Shown here: piece after piece, positions 42,602 to 50,546 of the stretch | Numbering within the stretch: the first letter of the stretch is position 1 | Layout of the letters: each line of letters opens with the position of its first letter | DNA from: Prostheceraeus crozeri | Lineage: Eukaryota; Platyhelminthes; Polycladida; Euryleptidae | Assembly (NCBI GenBank): GCA_907163375.1 | Contig: CAJQUW010003650.1 | Location: 26,001-90,000 of the forward strand | Direction of reading: 5' to 3' | Length of the DNA: 64,000 nucleotides | Translations under genes and position numbers: made by a program | The notes under the pieces: model-generated | Seen by the model: the letters and a program-made list of their open reading frames with translations, nothing else | Databases searched by the model: none | What the model was told of the DNA's origin: nothing

Positions 42602-42958
42602 ATGGCGAAACGTAAAATGACGAAACGTAAAAGTCAAAAGTTTTCTTCAGCCATTCAAGCTCTCCGACGAATGAAAGCAAATCAGCGATACAATGCTATA
42701 CGACATGCTAACGATAAATTCATTTGTGAAATTATTTCTCAAGTGAGGAAGTTGAGGACGAAGAATTTAGCGCCAAAACAACGAAAGTTACTTAAGCGAT
42801 ATGCTACAAAATTGCGTTTCATCTCCAATCCTAAAGTCGCCCTTCAAAGAAAGAGGAAAACTCTAACACAAAAGGGCGGTTTCCTTTCAGCAATACTTCC
42901 AATGATAGCTCCTGCCGTAGGCAACCTATTGGGAAATATCTTTGGCTCTAAGCGTTAA
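42602..42958 (+). CDS. Basic protein with hydrophobic Gly-rich tail, adenovirus pX-like
   Basis: 118 residues. Strongly basic N-terminal part (MAKRKMTKRKSQKF), several KRK clusters, then KGGFLSAILPMIAPAVGNLL at the C-terminus. A basic body with a GGFL-hydrophobic tail is characteristic of the pX/mu-like virion core protein of adenovirus-like elements and of Polintons. It is probably packaged with DNA and may act on membranes. It directly precedes the packaging ATPase, a common Polinton order. Confidence 0.65.
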   Translation: MAKRKMTKRKSQKFSSAIQALRRMKANQRYNAIRHANDKFICEIISQVRKLRTKNLAPKQRKLLKRYATKLRFISNPKVALQRKRKTLTQKGGFLSAILPMIAPAVGNLLGNIFGSKR

Positions 42959-42989
42959 TTATGCAAATGTTGAGTCTCAAAGTAATAAA

Positions 42990-43607
42990 ATGGATTTCAG
43001 ACTTCAATGTGATAAAGTTCTGACTGTATCAGGTCCATCTCATGCAGGTAAAACTGTTTTCACGCTGAATTTATTGGATAAAAGAAGGGAGTTGTTTAAG
43101 GAACCTATCAATCGAGTGATTTGGTGTTATGGTATTTATCAACCGTCGCTGTTTCAGGAATTGCAAAGTCGCAACTTTATTCGACATGAAGGAATTATTC
43201 GAGTGGATAAACTTCAGTCTAATGATGTTGTTGTATTGGATGATTTATTAAAAGAAAGTAAGAATTCAAAAGATGTTACAGATATGTTCACTCGCGCAGC
43301 ACACCATAAAAGGTGCTTTATCATCTATATCACACAAAATTTGTTTCCTGATGGAAAAGAAGCTCGTACACGAAACCTGAATACACACTATTATGCTATT
43401 TTCAAGAATCCGCGAGATAAAAGTCAATTTGAAATTTTAGCGCGACAAGTTGCACCCAGAGGATCAAAAGCCTTAATTGAAATTTTTCAAGCAGCTACTG
43501 AAAAACCATACGGTTACTTATTCATTGACTTTACGCAAGAGTGTCCGGAAGAATTTAGATTTCGAAGTGATATTTTGAAAACTCCCATGATTATCTACAA
43601 ACTATGA
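42990..43607 (+). CDS. Polinton packaging ATPase (FtsK/A32 type)
   Basis: 205 residues. The Walker A motif is SGPSHAGKTVF (GxxxxGKT) near residue 17, and Walker B is SNDVVVLDDLL. It is followed by an arginine-rich AAHHKRC segment and a sensor-like IYITQNLF. This is the DNA-packaging ATPase shared by Polintons, adenovirus-like and NCLDV-like elements. I chose the ATG at 42990 because the motif starts soon after and upstream codons lack an ATG in frame. Its stop overlaps the next start (ATGA). Confidence 0.85.
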   Translation: MDFRLQCDKVLTVSGPSHAGKTVFTLNLLDKRRELFKEPINRVIWCYGIYQPSLFQELQSRNFIRHEGIIRVDKLQSNDVVVLDDLLKESKNSKDVTDMFTRAAHHKRCFIIYITQNLFPDGKEARTRNLNTHYYAIFKNPRDKSQFEILARQVAPRGSKALIEIFQAATEKPYGYLFIDFTQECPEEFRFRSDILKTPMIIYKL

Positions 43608-43897
43608 GTTCTTATTCTCGCATGATTGTTATTCCTCAGGATGAATATGTACAATTGACTGCCATGCAGCAAGTAAAGCAACCTCTTGCAAATCAAATGT
43701 ATAGGAAAGAAATAGATTATCAGCAAAATGTTCACATCAAAGATCCACATCGTGCTGTATTATTACAATCGGAAACTGTTGAGCAATTGAAAAACTTGAA
43801 GAATAAGATGCGTGACTCTGTATCGACTGCTACACCTTTAGCATCTCGCGCACATGCCATATCTCTTTTCAACAGTATTGAGCCCATCTCAATGTAA
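43604..43897 (+). CDS. Small Polinton virion-associated protein
   Basis: 97 residues. It overlaps the ATPase stop by ATGA. It contains a polar, helix-forming segment (VEQLKNLKNKMRDS) and an ISLFNSIEPISM end. Its position after the ATPase, and the pattern of short polar helices, match a small conserved protein found at this place in animal Polintons, but I cannot name its function. Confidence 0.45.
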   Translation: MSSYSRMIVIPQDEYVQLTAMQQVKQPLANQMYRKEIDYQQNVHIKDPHRAVLLQSETVEQLKNLKNKMRDSVSTATPLASRAHAISLFNSIEPISM

Positions 43898-43932
43898 ATG
43901 ATAGAGGAGAAATCATTACAGATGAAAATAAA

Positions 43933-44295
43933 GTGATTGATGCTTCACGTTATGAAGACTTGATTCAGTATGCGACACGTAGAAAGCGCCGTCAGGGCTA
44001 TGTTCCACCTGGTTGGTCATACTTTCTTAAACTATTGAAAAAGCATAATGTGCCAAAATTTGCTTTAAATAATGAGACATTGAAAGAACTTGATTCAACA
44101 GTGGCTACTACTCCAATGCCTCAGACGATGAAAATGCCAACAAATTGGTTTAAGGCGTCACCTGCTACATCCCCTCCCACACTCACTAAGCAAACAAGAG
44201 GAAGAACTCGACGTAGATCTACATCGCCACTAAAACTGGTAAAAGGAAAACGTAAAACAGCTCCTCCTAGGAAATACATGTTCTCAGACTATTAA
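43933..44295 (+). CDS. Small Polinton virion-associated protein, PPGW type
   Basis: 120 residues. Contains YEDLIQYATRRKRRQGYVPP, then GWSYFLKLLKKHNVPKFAL, a D-LI-A-R-R-----PPGW-F---L----VP pattern I associate with a structural protein conserved in animal Polintons. The C-terminus is Thr/Pro-rich and then basic (TRGRTRRRSTSPLKLVKGKR). Probably a capsid-associated or core protein. Confidence 0.48.
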   Translation: MIDASRYEDLIQYATRRKRRQGYVPPGWSYFLKLLKKHNVPKFALNNETLKELDSTVATTPMPQTMKMPTNWFKASPATSPPTLTKQTRGRTRRRSTSPLKLVKGKRKTAPPRKYMFSDY

Positions 44296-44296
44296 T

Positions 44297-44512
44297 ATGA
44301 AGCAGATGTGTTGCTTGCCATGTAATGAGCCGCCAGAGGTGAATGTCGTTGTCACTTGCACTTGCTGCGCCAGCTCTCATAATGAAACCCCTAAGCAATG
44401 TGAACACGATCGCAAAACCGCTAAAGCTAAATGCTGCAGTTGTTGTAAATGTAGAAAGGCAAGAAAACAAAAAGATGAGAAGGAGGAAAAAGAGTCAGTC
44501 GTCATCGACTGA
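44297..44512 (+). CDS. Cysteine-rich small protein
   Basis: 71 residues with 14 cysteines: CCLPC, CTCCASS, a later KCCSCCKC and a basic, then acidic tail (RKARKQKDEKEEKES). It could be a metal-binding peptide. It overlaps the start of the integrase in another frame, so it may be only a chance frame. No family recognised. Confidence 0.3.
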   Translation: MKQMCCLPCNEPPEVNVVVTCTCCASSHNETPKQCEHDRKTAKAKCCSCCKCRKARKQKDEKEEKESVVID

Positions 44513-45563
44513 ACGTTTGAAGTCAATCTATTATGATGTAAAACATCCGGCAGGATTTGCATCTATCAAGAAATTATCAAAAGCGAGTGGTCTTCCACAA
44601 TCACAAGTGAAACGATGGTTAAAGGGTCAGGCTACCTATACACTCCACAAACAAGCGAAAAAGAAGTACCGCACCCGCCATTATATTGTTCAGGACATCG
44701 ATGAACAGTGGCAAGCAGATTTGTGTGATGTTGCCTCCATTTCAAAACATAACTCGGGCAATAATTTTATTTTAACCGTCATTGATATTTTCTCGCGTTA
44801 TGCGTGGGCTCAACCTTTAAAAACTAAAGAAGGGAAAGGAGTAGCAAAAGCATTCCAAACAATTTTTCGAGAAGGTCGCATTCCAAAAAGAATTCAGAGT
44901 GATCAAGGAAAAGAGTTTGAAAATCAGCATGTGACAAGATTATTTGAGAGGCATGACATTGAGTTGTTTAGTGTAAAGAGCGCTTATAAAGCTGCACTCG
45001 TTGAACGTTTTAATCGCACATTAAAAAATCGCTTGTGGCGACATTTTACTGCCAACTTGACACAAAATTGGACAAAGGTTCTACAAGATACACTCCATGC
45101 CTACAATCACTCTATCCATCGTTCTATTGGACTCAGACCAGTAGATGTAAATGCTGACAATGTAGATAAAGTGCGCGAATCATTCCAACGTAAACGCACT
45201 CATGTGAAAAGTGATGTGAAAATTGGCGATAAAGTTCGTATCTCAAAAGTGAAAAGTGTTTTTGCTAAAGGGTACCTCCCGAATTGGACAGAGGAGGTAT
45301 TTACAGTATCAAGGATTAATCAAAAAGACTCTCCGACCACCTACAAGTTGAAAGATTACGATAATGAAGAAATTGAGGGTAGCTTTTACCGCGATGAGAT
45401 TGAGGTAGTCACTGAAAGTGAAACATATTTGGTAGAGAAAATCATTCGATGTAAAAAACGGCAAGGTGAAGAATGGTGTCTTGTTAAATGGACTGGTTAT
45501 CCTTCAAGTATGAACTCTTGGATGCGCCGTGCCGACATCTTTCATCTAAGTGATCGACAGTGA
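44475..45563 (+). CDS. Polinton integrase (retroviral-type DDE) with C-terminal chromodomain
   Basis: 362 residues. The catalytic core begins DIDEQWQADLCDV (first Asp), then IQSDQGKEFEN (second Asp) and ALVERFNRTLKNRLW (catalytic Glu): D, D and 35-residue spaced E, as in c-integrases of Polintons and retroelements. A chromodomain follows near the C-terminus (LVEKIIRCKKRQGEEWCLVK, then WTGYPSSMNSWMR), which commonly guides insertion to modified histones. It inserts the element and creates the 6-bp duplication. The ATG at 44475 starts a basic MRRRKKS segment. Confidence 0.9.
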   Translation: MRRRKKSQSSSTERLKSIYYDVKHPAGFASIKKLSKASGLPQSQVKRWLKGQATYTLHKQAKKKYRTRHYIVQDIDEQWQADLCDVASISKHNSGNNFILTVIDIFSRYAWAQPLKTKEGKGVAKAFQTIFREGRIPKRIQSDQGKEFENQHVTRLFERHDIELFSVKSAYKAALVERFNRTLKNRLWRHFTANLTQNWTKVLQDTLHAYNHSIHRSIGLRPVDVNADNVDKVRESFQRKRTHVKSDVKIGDKVRISKVKSVFAKGYLPNWTEEVFTVSRINQKDSPTTYKLKDYDNEEIEGSFYRDEIEVVTESETYLVEKIIRCKKRQGEEWCLVKWTGYPSSMNSWMRRADIFHLSDRQ

Positions 45564-45604
45564 TTCATGCAAAGTTGTAACTAACAATGTTTAGGGTTTG
45601 AGCT

Positions 45605-46060
45605 ATGAATCCAACTGCCTCATTTTATTCACGACCCTCCTACGTAAGTGGTGGAGGACAAATTTACATCGGCGCTCGCCGCCAACGTGGAGGTAGCATA
45701 CTTGGTGCACTGAAATCTGTTGTAGCACCTCTCATATCCAATGTCGGTAGATCTTTAAAACGAAATGTTTTAAGTAATGCCGTTGGCTTTGCTGGTGATG
45801 TTGCTAGTGATCTTTCCAGAGGTAGAAGTTTTAAGAGCAGTTTGTTGAATCGTGGGAAGGAACGCGGTTTAAAAACATTGAAGCAGACCATTGCTGGTGT
45901 TACTCAAGGAAAGAAATCACCTAAACGAATGAAAAAAGGAAGGAGGAAACATCGCGGAGCTGGTAAGGTGCGATCTTCAGTCAAAAGGCATTCACGCAAA
46001 CGTCGTAGAGGCTCTAATCATTCATCAGGCGCTAAACGACGACGCTGCTATAACTTCTAA
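45605..46060 (+). CDS. Basic pVI-like virion protein
   Basis: 151 residues. A Gly-rich start (YVSGGGQIYIGARRQRGGSI), an amphipathic segment (LGALKSVVAPLISNVGRSLK) and a highly basic tail (KKGRRKHRGAGK, KRHSRKRRRGS). This layout, next to the capsid gene, resembles adenovirus pVI/pVII-like minor virion proteins and the equivalent in Polintons. It probably binds DNA or disrupts membranes at entry. It ends three bases before the capsid gene starts. Confidence 0.6.
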   Translation: MNPTASFYSRPSYVSGGGQIYIGARRQRGGSILGALKSVVAPLISNVGRSLKRNVLSNAVGFAGDVASDLSRGRSFKSSLLNRGKERGLKTLKQTIAGVTQGKKSPKRMKKGRRKHRGAGKVRSSVKRHSRKRRRGSNHSSGAKRRRCYNF

Positions 46061-46062
46061 TC

Positions 46063-47340
46063 ATGGAGTGTAAAACTTCCGGTTTTTGTTTGTTTGATCA
46101 ACAAGCCATACAGACAGATATTCTTAGTTCAAGTATTGTAGATTATCATCCTCGAACAGCTGAGAATGCTGGCCCCATTGAATTTGTTATTCCTGGTGGT
46201 AGTGATGACTACATAGATTTGAGTTATGCGATGCTTGATTTGAGGTTTAGAATTCAGCAAGCAGATGGAACTGCTATTGACGATGCACATAAAGTTGGAC
46301 TGAACAATTTACCATTGACTACATTACTTCGCGATGTTTCTCTAACGATTGGAGAGCAGCAAGTGGAAGGTGGTCAAAGCGATTATCCCTATAAATCATA
46401 TTTCAATCATGTATCACAGTTTCATCCAGCAGCACAAAAAAGTCATATGGAAGCCATGGGATGGTACAGAGATGAAGCAGGAAAATTTGATGTTGAAACA
46501 AACAGTGGCTTTGTAAAGCGATCTGCTATGATTAAAGATAGTAGAGTATGTCAGCTATATGGTCCGCTGAATTTAGACTTCTTTAGACAGTCAAAGTTTT
46601 TACTCTGTAATACCAGCATGCGACTCAAGCTGACATTGAATAAGCCTGAATTTGCGCTGAATGCATTTGCTAAAGTTGACAATTTTAGAATTCATGTGGA
46701 AGATATTGCACTTTACATTCGTCGAGTAGTACCGAATCCAAGTGTCATTAGAGGGCATGCTGAAGGTCTTAACCGCCAAAATGCCATTTACCCCGTTCAG
46801 CATACAAAGCTTCTCACCTTTACAATTCCGAAAGATCAAAAGAGTTTCATGAAAGATGGCCTCTTTCCATCGGAAGCACCGAAGCTCCTCATGGTGGCAA
46901 TGGTTGAAAATGATGCATTTAATGGTAATATAAAGAAGAATCCTTTCAATTTTAAACACAATCAGTTAAGTGAAATTGCTTTACGTGTTAATGGTGTGAG
47001 TCATCCTGGTCCACCCTACAAACCAGATTTTGCTTCGGATCAATTTATGCGCAGTTATGTTGATTTTATGGATGTCTTTGGCTTTTACAATACGGATGAC
47101 ACCAACGGACTTACTATGAAAGAGTTTAAGAGTGGATATACTATTTATGCATTTGATTTGACTGCTGACAGCGATATTAGTGCACCCTATCGTCAAGCGA
47201 ACGTGCCTCATAATATTCGTTTGGATTTGACGTTCAAAAGAACACTACCTGAGACGATCAATGTATTAATTTATGCAGTCTTCGATTCAAATATTGAAAT
47301 TACAAAGTATCGTGACGTGATTCTTCAGTATAATCGTTAA
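46063..47340 (+). CDS. Candidate major capsid protein (F54H12.2-like family)
   Basis: 425 residues. The N-terminal part reads QTDILSSSIVDYHPRTAENA, then GPIEFVIPGGSDDYIDLSYA and LDLRFRI, followed by LLRDVSLTIGEQQVE. This IEF-IPGS-DDYIDL signature defines a widespread Polinton/adintovirus protein (annotated F54H12.2-like in many invertebrates). I take it as the double jelly-roll major capsid protein, from its length, its beta-rich pattern and its position between a pVI-like gene and the protease. A penton role is the main alternative. The stop overlaps the protease start (TAATG). Confidence 0.7.
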   Translation: MECKTSGFCLFDQQAIQTDILSSSIVDYHPRTAENAGPIEFVIPGGSDDYIDLSYAMLDLRFRIQQADGTAIDDAHKVGLNNLPLTTLLRDVSLTIGEQQVEGGQSDYPYKSYFNHVSQFHPAAQKSHMEAMGWYRDEAGKFDVETNSGFVKRSAMIKDSRVCQLYGPLNLDFFRQSKFLLCNTSMRLKLTLNKPEFALNAFAKVDNFRIHVEDIALYIRRVVPNPSVIRGHAEGLNRQNAIYPVQHTKLLTFTIPKDQKSFMKDGLFPSEAPKLLMVAMVENDAFNGNIKKNPFNFKHNQLSEIALRVNGVSHPGPPYKPDFASDQFMRSYVDFMDVFGFYNTDDTNGLTMKEFKSGYTIYAFDLTADSDISAPYRQANVPHNIRLDLTFKRTLPETINVLIYAVFDSNIEITKYRDVILQYNR

Positions 47341-47801
47341 TGAGTTGGTTGACTGCTGACGATATTAAGACTAAAGTGCAGCGTAATGCAGACGAAGCGA
47401 CGTTGAAAGCTTTCGATAATGTCTATTCACTCGATACCTTACCACCTGCAGTAAATCACTATCCCATCTTTATTGTGCTAAACACTCATTCGCAGAATTT
47501 AGGCGGTGAGCATTGGAAAGCGATCTTTATTGGAGAAGACCGACGTGGTGAACTATTTGACTCTCTTGCTCAACCTCCAAATATACCAACACAGCAGTGG
47601 TTGAGAAAACATACGCGTCAATATCAGCGAAATGAACGCATACTACAACATCCACTTTCATCAACGTGTGGTGCTTTTGTACTGTACTTCATCTTAAGAC
47701 GTTTACATGTATCTCGATTTGCATCTGTTATTCAAAACTTTTCATGTAATCCATCCTCTAATGAAAAAATGATTTGTAAGTTCTATCATGATTTGAAATA
47801 A
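47340..47801 (+). CDS. Adenain-type cysteine protease (capsid maturation)
   Basis: 153 residues. The catalytic His is in LGGEHWKAIFI, the acid in GELFDSL, and the Cys in LSSTCGAFVLYF, matching the H-(D/E)-C order of the adenovirus/Ulp1-like protease fold. It processes virion proteins. It follows the capsid gene with a one-base overlap. AATAAA at 47799-47804 ends the block; the opposite-strand gene ends just beyond it, so transcription is convergent here. Confidence 0.85.
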   Translation: MSWLTADDIKTKVQRNADEATLKAFDNVYSLDTLPPAVNHYPIFIVLNTHSQNLGGEHWKAIFIGEDRRGELFDSLAQPPNIPTQQWLRKHTRQYQRNERILQHPLSSTCGAFVLYFILRRLHVSRFASVIQNFSCNPSSNEKMICKFYHDLK

Positions 47802-47827
47802 AAACATCATGTTGGAAAAATTGTTTT

Positions 47828-48373
47828 TTATTTTACAATCCGCTGGGTACGTACATACTCAATGAGATAGTCTAGGATCACATTTGCTTGTACATGAGAT
47901 TTTAGTCCAGTAATGATCACTTTACTATTATGAAAGATTGCCACATGCACAGGTAACCAACAACTAATGAGAGCTGCAGGAAAAAGTTCGGGTTCATAAC
48001 ACAAACTGTAACTGCTGGTACGAATCTTCAAAAATGATAGACTGTCACTCAATTGAGTAGAGATCACCATATTGTCCACAGTCAGATTCGACATCACACA
48101 CCTCTCCCTCTTCCATATCCGACGTAGTAGTCTTTGTAGCTCTAAGCGCATTGACTGCGCCGATGAATGAGAAAGGGCGCCGAGAATCTGTACAGTCCCA
48201 TTTGGGAAGAGTTGAAGATTCCGTGAATTGTTCATCTTCACCACTAACATTTGAGGACGGCCCGGGTAATACTTGCTGTTTGGAAGCTGTTGGTGTAATG
48301 TTGTGAGATCGATTTTGGTGTAGAGTCTGAAGCGACGGAGAATGTTGACGATGGTGTAGCGATGGCGCTTCAT
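47828..48373 (-). CDS. TATA-binding-protein-like protein encoded by the Polinton
   Basis: 181 residues, the size of a TBP core, made of two repeats. Repeat 2 (about 98-176) reads TVDNMV, then SSYSLCYEPELFPAALI, then VAIFHNSKVIITGLKSH, close to the eukaryotic TBP pattern IQNMV...SSYEPELFPGLIY...LLIFVSGKVVLTGAK. Repeat 1 (about 7-88) reads KIDLTTL, KYYPGRPQMLVV and LQLFPNGTVQILGALS, matching LDLKTI...YNPKRFAAVIM...LIFSSGKMVCTGAK. Three of the four DNA-kinking Phe positions of TBP are Phe here (56, 131, 147); the fourth is Pro40. I chose the ATG at 48373 because the match starts there; upstream codons are a shadow of the overlapping PC4-like gene. Confidence 0.8.
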   Translation of the reverse strand: MKRHRYTIVNILRRFRLYTKIDLTTLHQQLPNSKYYPGRPQMLVVKMNNSRNLQLFPNGTVQILGALSHSSAQSMRLELQRLLRRIWKRERCVMSNLTVDNMVISTQLSDSLSFLKIRTSSYSLCYEPELFPAALISCWLPVHVAIFHNSKVIITGLKSHVQANVILDYLIEYVRTQRIVK

Positions 48374-48695
48374 GATGAAAGAATGAGTAAATTGAGCGAT
48401 GTACCTTCCTTTTATACTTTTCCCAACTACCTTGATGAAATGTGAAGTTAGTATGAAGTTGGGAATGATAGAGTTGAATTCGCCGATTGTTGACGCGCAG
48501 CCAGATGCGATTTCCAATACGTGAATGTCTTTTCATATAGAAGTATTTCAAGTCCTTCATGATATGATGTAGAGATTGAAAATGACGATAAGATAAAGCA
48601 AACTCTCTTCTCACATTTCCAGTTGAATCTTTGAAATAGACGTTTCGATCATGATCCGTTTCAATACGTTGTAGGGAATCTAATTTCCAACTCAT
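48045..48695 (-). CDS. PC4-like protein A, with tail overlapping the TBP-like gene
   Basis: 216 residues. Residues 1-108 are homologous along their length to the neighbour at 48718-49086: WKLDSLQRIETDHDRNVYFK, then the R-x-x-L-x-x-R-x-F block and WEKYKRKVHRSI. The start resembles the PC4/p15 transcription coactivator fold (strands, then RGI-L--xQ--L helix), perhaps in two copies. The remaining 108 residues are Ser-rich with an acidic end (DMEEGEVCDVESD) and overlap the TBP-like gene in another frame. Either the tail is real overprinting or the gene is used as a shorter product. Function inferred: ssDNA or promoter binding. Confidence 0.5.
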   Translation of the reverse strand: MSWKLDSLQRIETDHDRNVYFKDSTGNVRREFALSYRHFQSLHHIMKDLKYFYMKRHSRIGNRIWLRVNNRRIQLYHSQLHTNFTFHQGSWEKYKRKVHRSIYSFFHHEAPSLHHRQHSPSLQTLHQNRSHNITPTASKQQVLPGPSSNVSGEDEQFTESSTLPKWDCTDSRRPFSFIGAVNALRATKTTTSDMEEGEVCDVESDCGQYGDLYSIE

Positions 48696-48717
48696 GATGT
48701 GTGGTAGTCATGTCTGA

Positions 48718-49086
48718 TTAAGATTTGCATAGTAGGGCGATGAACTCACGACGAATAAATGTCATGATGGAGCGATGTATATATCTTCTATACTTCTCCC
48801 AATTGTATTTGCGAAATGAGAAACAGTTTGCGGAATGAGAATGGTAGATTTGAATTTCATTTCTGTAATGTTGAAGCCAAACTTGATCACCCAAGGAGAT
48901 GAATCTTAATGTTTCAAAATATTCCAAATCCCTCATGATATCATTGAGGTTGACAAATTGTCGCCATGTTAATGTAATTCCTCTTGATGTATGACCATGA
49001 GAATTTTTGAAATGTACGTTTCCATCACGATCAACTCTGATATATTGTAGAGAGTCCAAAATCCAAGTCTTCATGATGTTATGCAA
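48718..49086 (-). CDS. PC4-like protein B
   Basis: 122 residues. ILDSLQYIRVDRDGNVHFKN is followed by SRGITLTWRQFVNLNDIMRD, which matches the PC4 core in which beta strands lead into RKGISL-xEQW--LKE-I. A second, similar unit follows (VWLQHYRNEIQIYH, FSFRKYNWEKYRRYI). It is a tandem paralogue of the protein at 48045-48695. PC4 proteins bind single-stranded DNA and help transcription initiation. The first ATG is 49086; a second Met lies four codons in. It diverges from the plus-strand gene at 49110. Confidence 0.58.
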   Translation of the reverse strand: MHNIMKTWILDSLQYIRVDRDGNVHFKNSHGHTSRGITLTWRQFVNLNDIMRDLEYFETLRFISLGDQVWLQHYRNEIQIYHSHSANCFSFRKYNWEKYRRYIHRSIMTFIRREFIALLCKS

Positions 49087-49109
49087 AGTTGCAGATTAGC
49101 AATATAAAA

Positions 49110-50507
49110 ATGTCGTTTTATCATATTTTGCTTAGCAATGCGGCTACAAAGAGATTTACTAGTAATCGAGCCGCACTCTTTTCTACTCCCATTGATCATG
49201 CACAACAGCTAAATGGAAATTGGGAAGTGGGTGTCACTCAACTTGTTTATAGCAACTGTGTCTATACTTTTGATCATGAGGTGATGACTATTAATATGAG
49301 GCGTACAGCTGCTTACCAATGTGAAAAGGGCTGCCGAGTATACATTCCACAGTGGCCAAAGAAAGATCTCTTATTATGTAAAAAGTTTATATATGATTTC
49401 CTGAATAAAGCGTGTAAACATATTGCCCAATTTACTCCGCACAATGATGATTATACTTATATACATCATGTAGTTGAGAAAGATTGGATTGTTGGTTTAA
49501 GTCCAAGTTTAAGAAATGATTTAGGCTACCTCGCTAGCGCCTTGACAAGCTATGATAATTTTAACGTTAATTACCACATAAGTGGTCATAAACAGTTAAT
49601 ATATCGAGAGGAAGCTTATTATGTAGATCTTATTCCAAAAAATGAGAAGACGTTGGTGAAGAAGATTGTGATTAAGCCAAGAAAGACAAACATGACTCCT
49701 GAAACATTATTGAAGAAATTTAATTATCTCCTTCGAGTTGATGGTAAACAAGTGGCAACATTGACTTATATCAAATCATCTAATCATATTGCAATAAGTA
49801 AATTAAATGATGATGATCTAGTATTAGTTTGTTCAAAAGATTTTCATCAGTTCTTACGACATCGTTCTGCAGCTGTTCATGGAAAATTTAATATGCAACA
49901 TTTACCATATGAAAGGTCAAATCAATTTGATACAGAATGGAGCGTATCTTTATACAGAAAGTGTGTAGAGCCTTTAGGTGGTATCTTACATGAAACAAGA
50001 GTGTTGATGCCTCGCATTATTACTTCAGTTAAATTGGTTGTAGATTATTTAAATGAAGTGATTAATGACCAACATATTTCATTTTCTGAAAAAGAAGGTA
50101 CTTTGTCTCTCACTATAAGTGGAAAAGGTATTGAACTAATTATGGATAAAACTCTAATGGACATTTTGGGTTTTGACCAAAATATCTTTAAAAGTGGTAC
50201 TGTAACCAAAGCTAGCGCAGACATGTCGCTATCGCGTCGTATTAACTATTTTCAGATATATTCCAATATTGGTGAAGATGTACGTGTGGGAGATGTTGAA
50301 GCTCCATTGCTAGCAATGATACCATACCAGCCAAAAAGCTGCAGTATTTTATCTGAGCATACTTTCAAGAAAGTGCATTATACAAAGCTGAAATCAAACT
50401 ACATCCCACAAATTGATATTGCCATTTATGACGATGCTGGTGCGTTGATCCCTTTTCATAAAGATGCTGTGACAAGTATCACACTCCATTTCCGAATGAA
50501 GAGTTAA
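49110..50507 (+). CDS. Capsid-associated protein, WEVG family, copy 1
   Basis: 465 residues. The N-terminus has YHILLSNAATKRFTSNRAAL, then LNGNWEVGVTQLVYSNCVY. LPSNAS...F..N....L...L.L.G.WEVG is the start of a protein family found in many animal Polintons, likely exposed or penton-type virion components. The C-terminal third has a second domain with LMDILGFDQNIF. It is a paralogue of the next gene. The ATG at 49110 (MSFYH) is chosen; the frame extends further upstream without an ATG. Confidence 0.6.
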   Translation: MSFYHILLSNAATKRFTSNRAALFSTPIDHAQQLNGNWEVGVTQLVYSNCVYTFDHEVMTINMRRTAAYQCEKGCRVYIPQWPKKDLLLCKKFIYDFLNKACKHIAQFTPHNDDYTYIHHVVEKDWIVGLSPSLRNDLGYLASALTSYDNFNVNYHISGHKQLIYREEAYYVDLIPKNEKTLVKKIVIKPRKTNMTPETLLKKFNYLLRVDGKQVATLTYIKSSNHIAISKLNDDDLVLVCSKDFHQFLRHRSAAVHGKFNMQHLPYERSNQFDTEWSVSLYRKCVEPLGGILHETRVLMPRIITSVKLVVDYLNEVINDQHISFSEKEGTLSLTISGKGIELIMDKTLMDILGFDQNIFKSGTVTKASADMSLSRRINYFQIYSNIGEDVRVGDVEAPLLAMIPYQPKSCSILSEHTFKKVHYTKLKSNYIPQIDIAIYDDAGALIPFHKDAVTSITLHFRMKS

Positions 50508-50546
50508 TGCAAAAGTATGCTAATATATTTTTCCAATGTGAATAAT

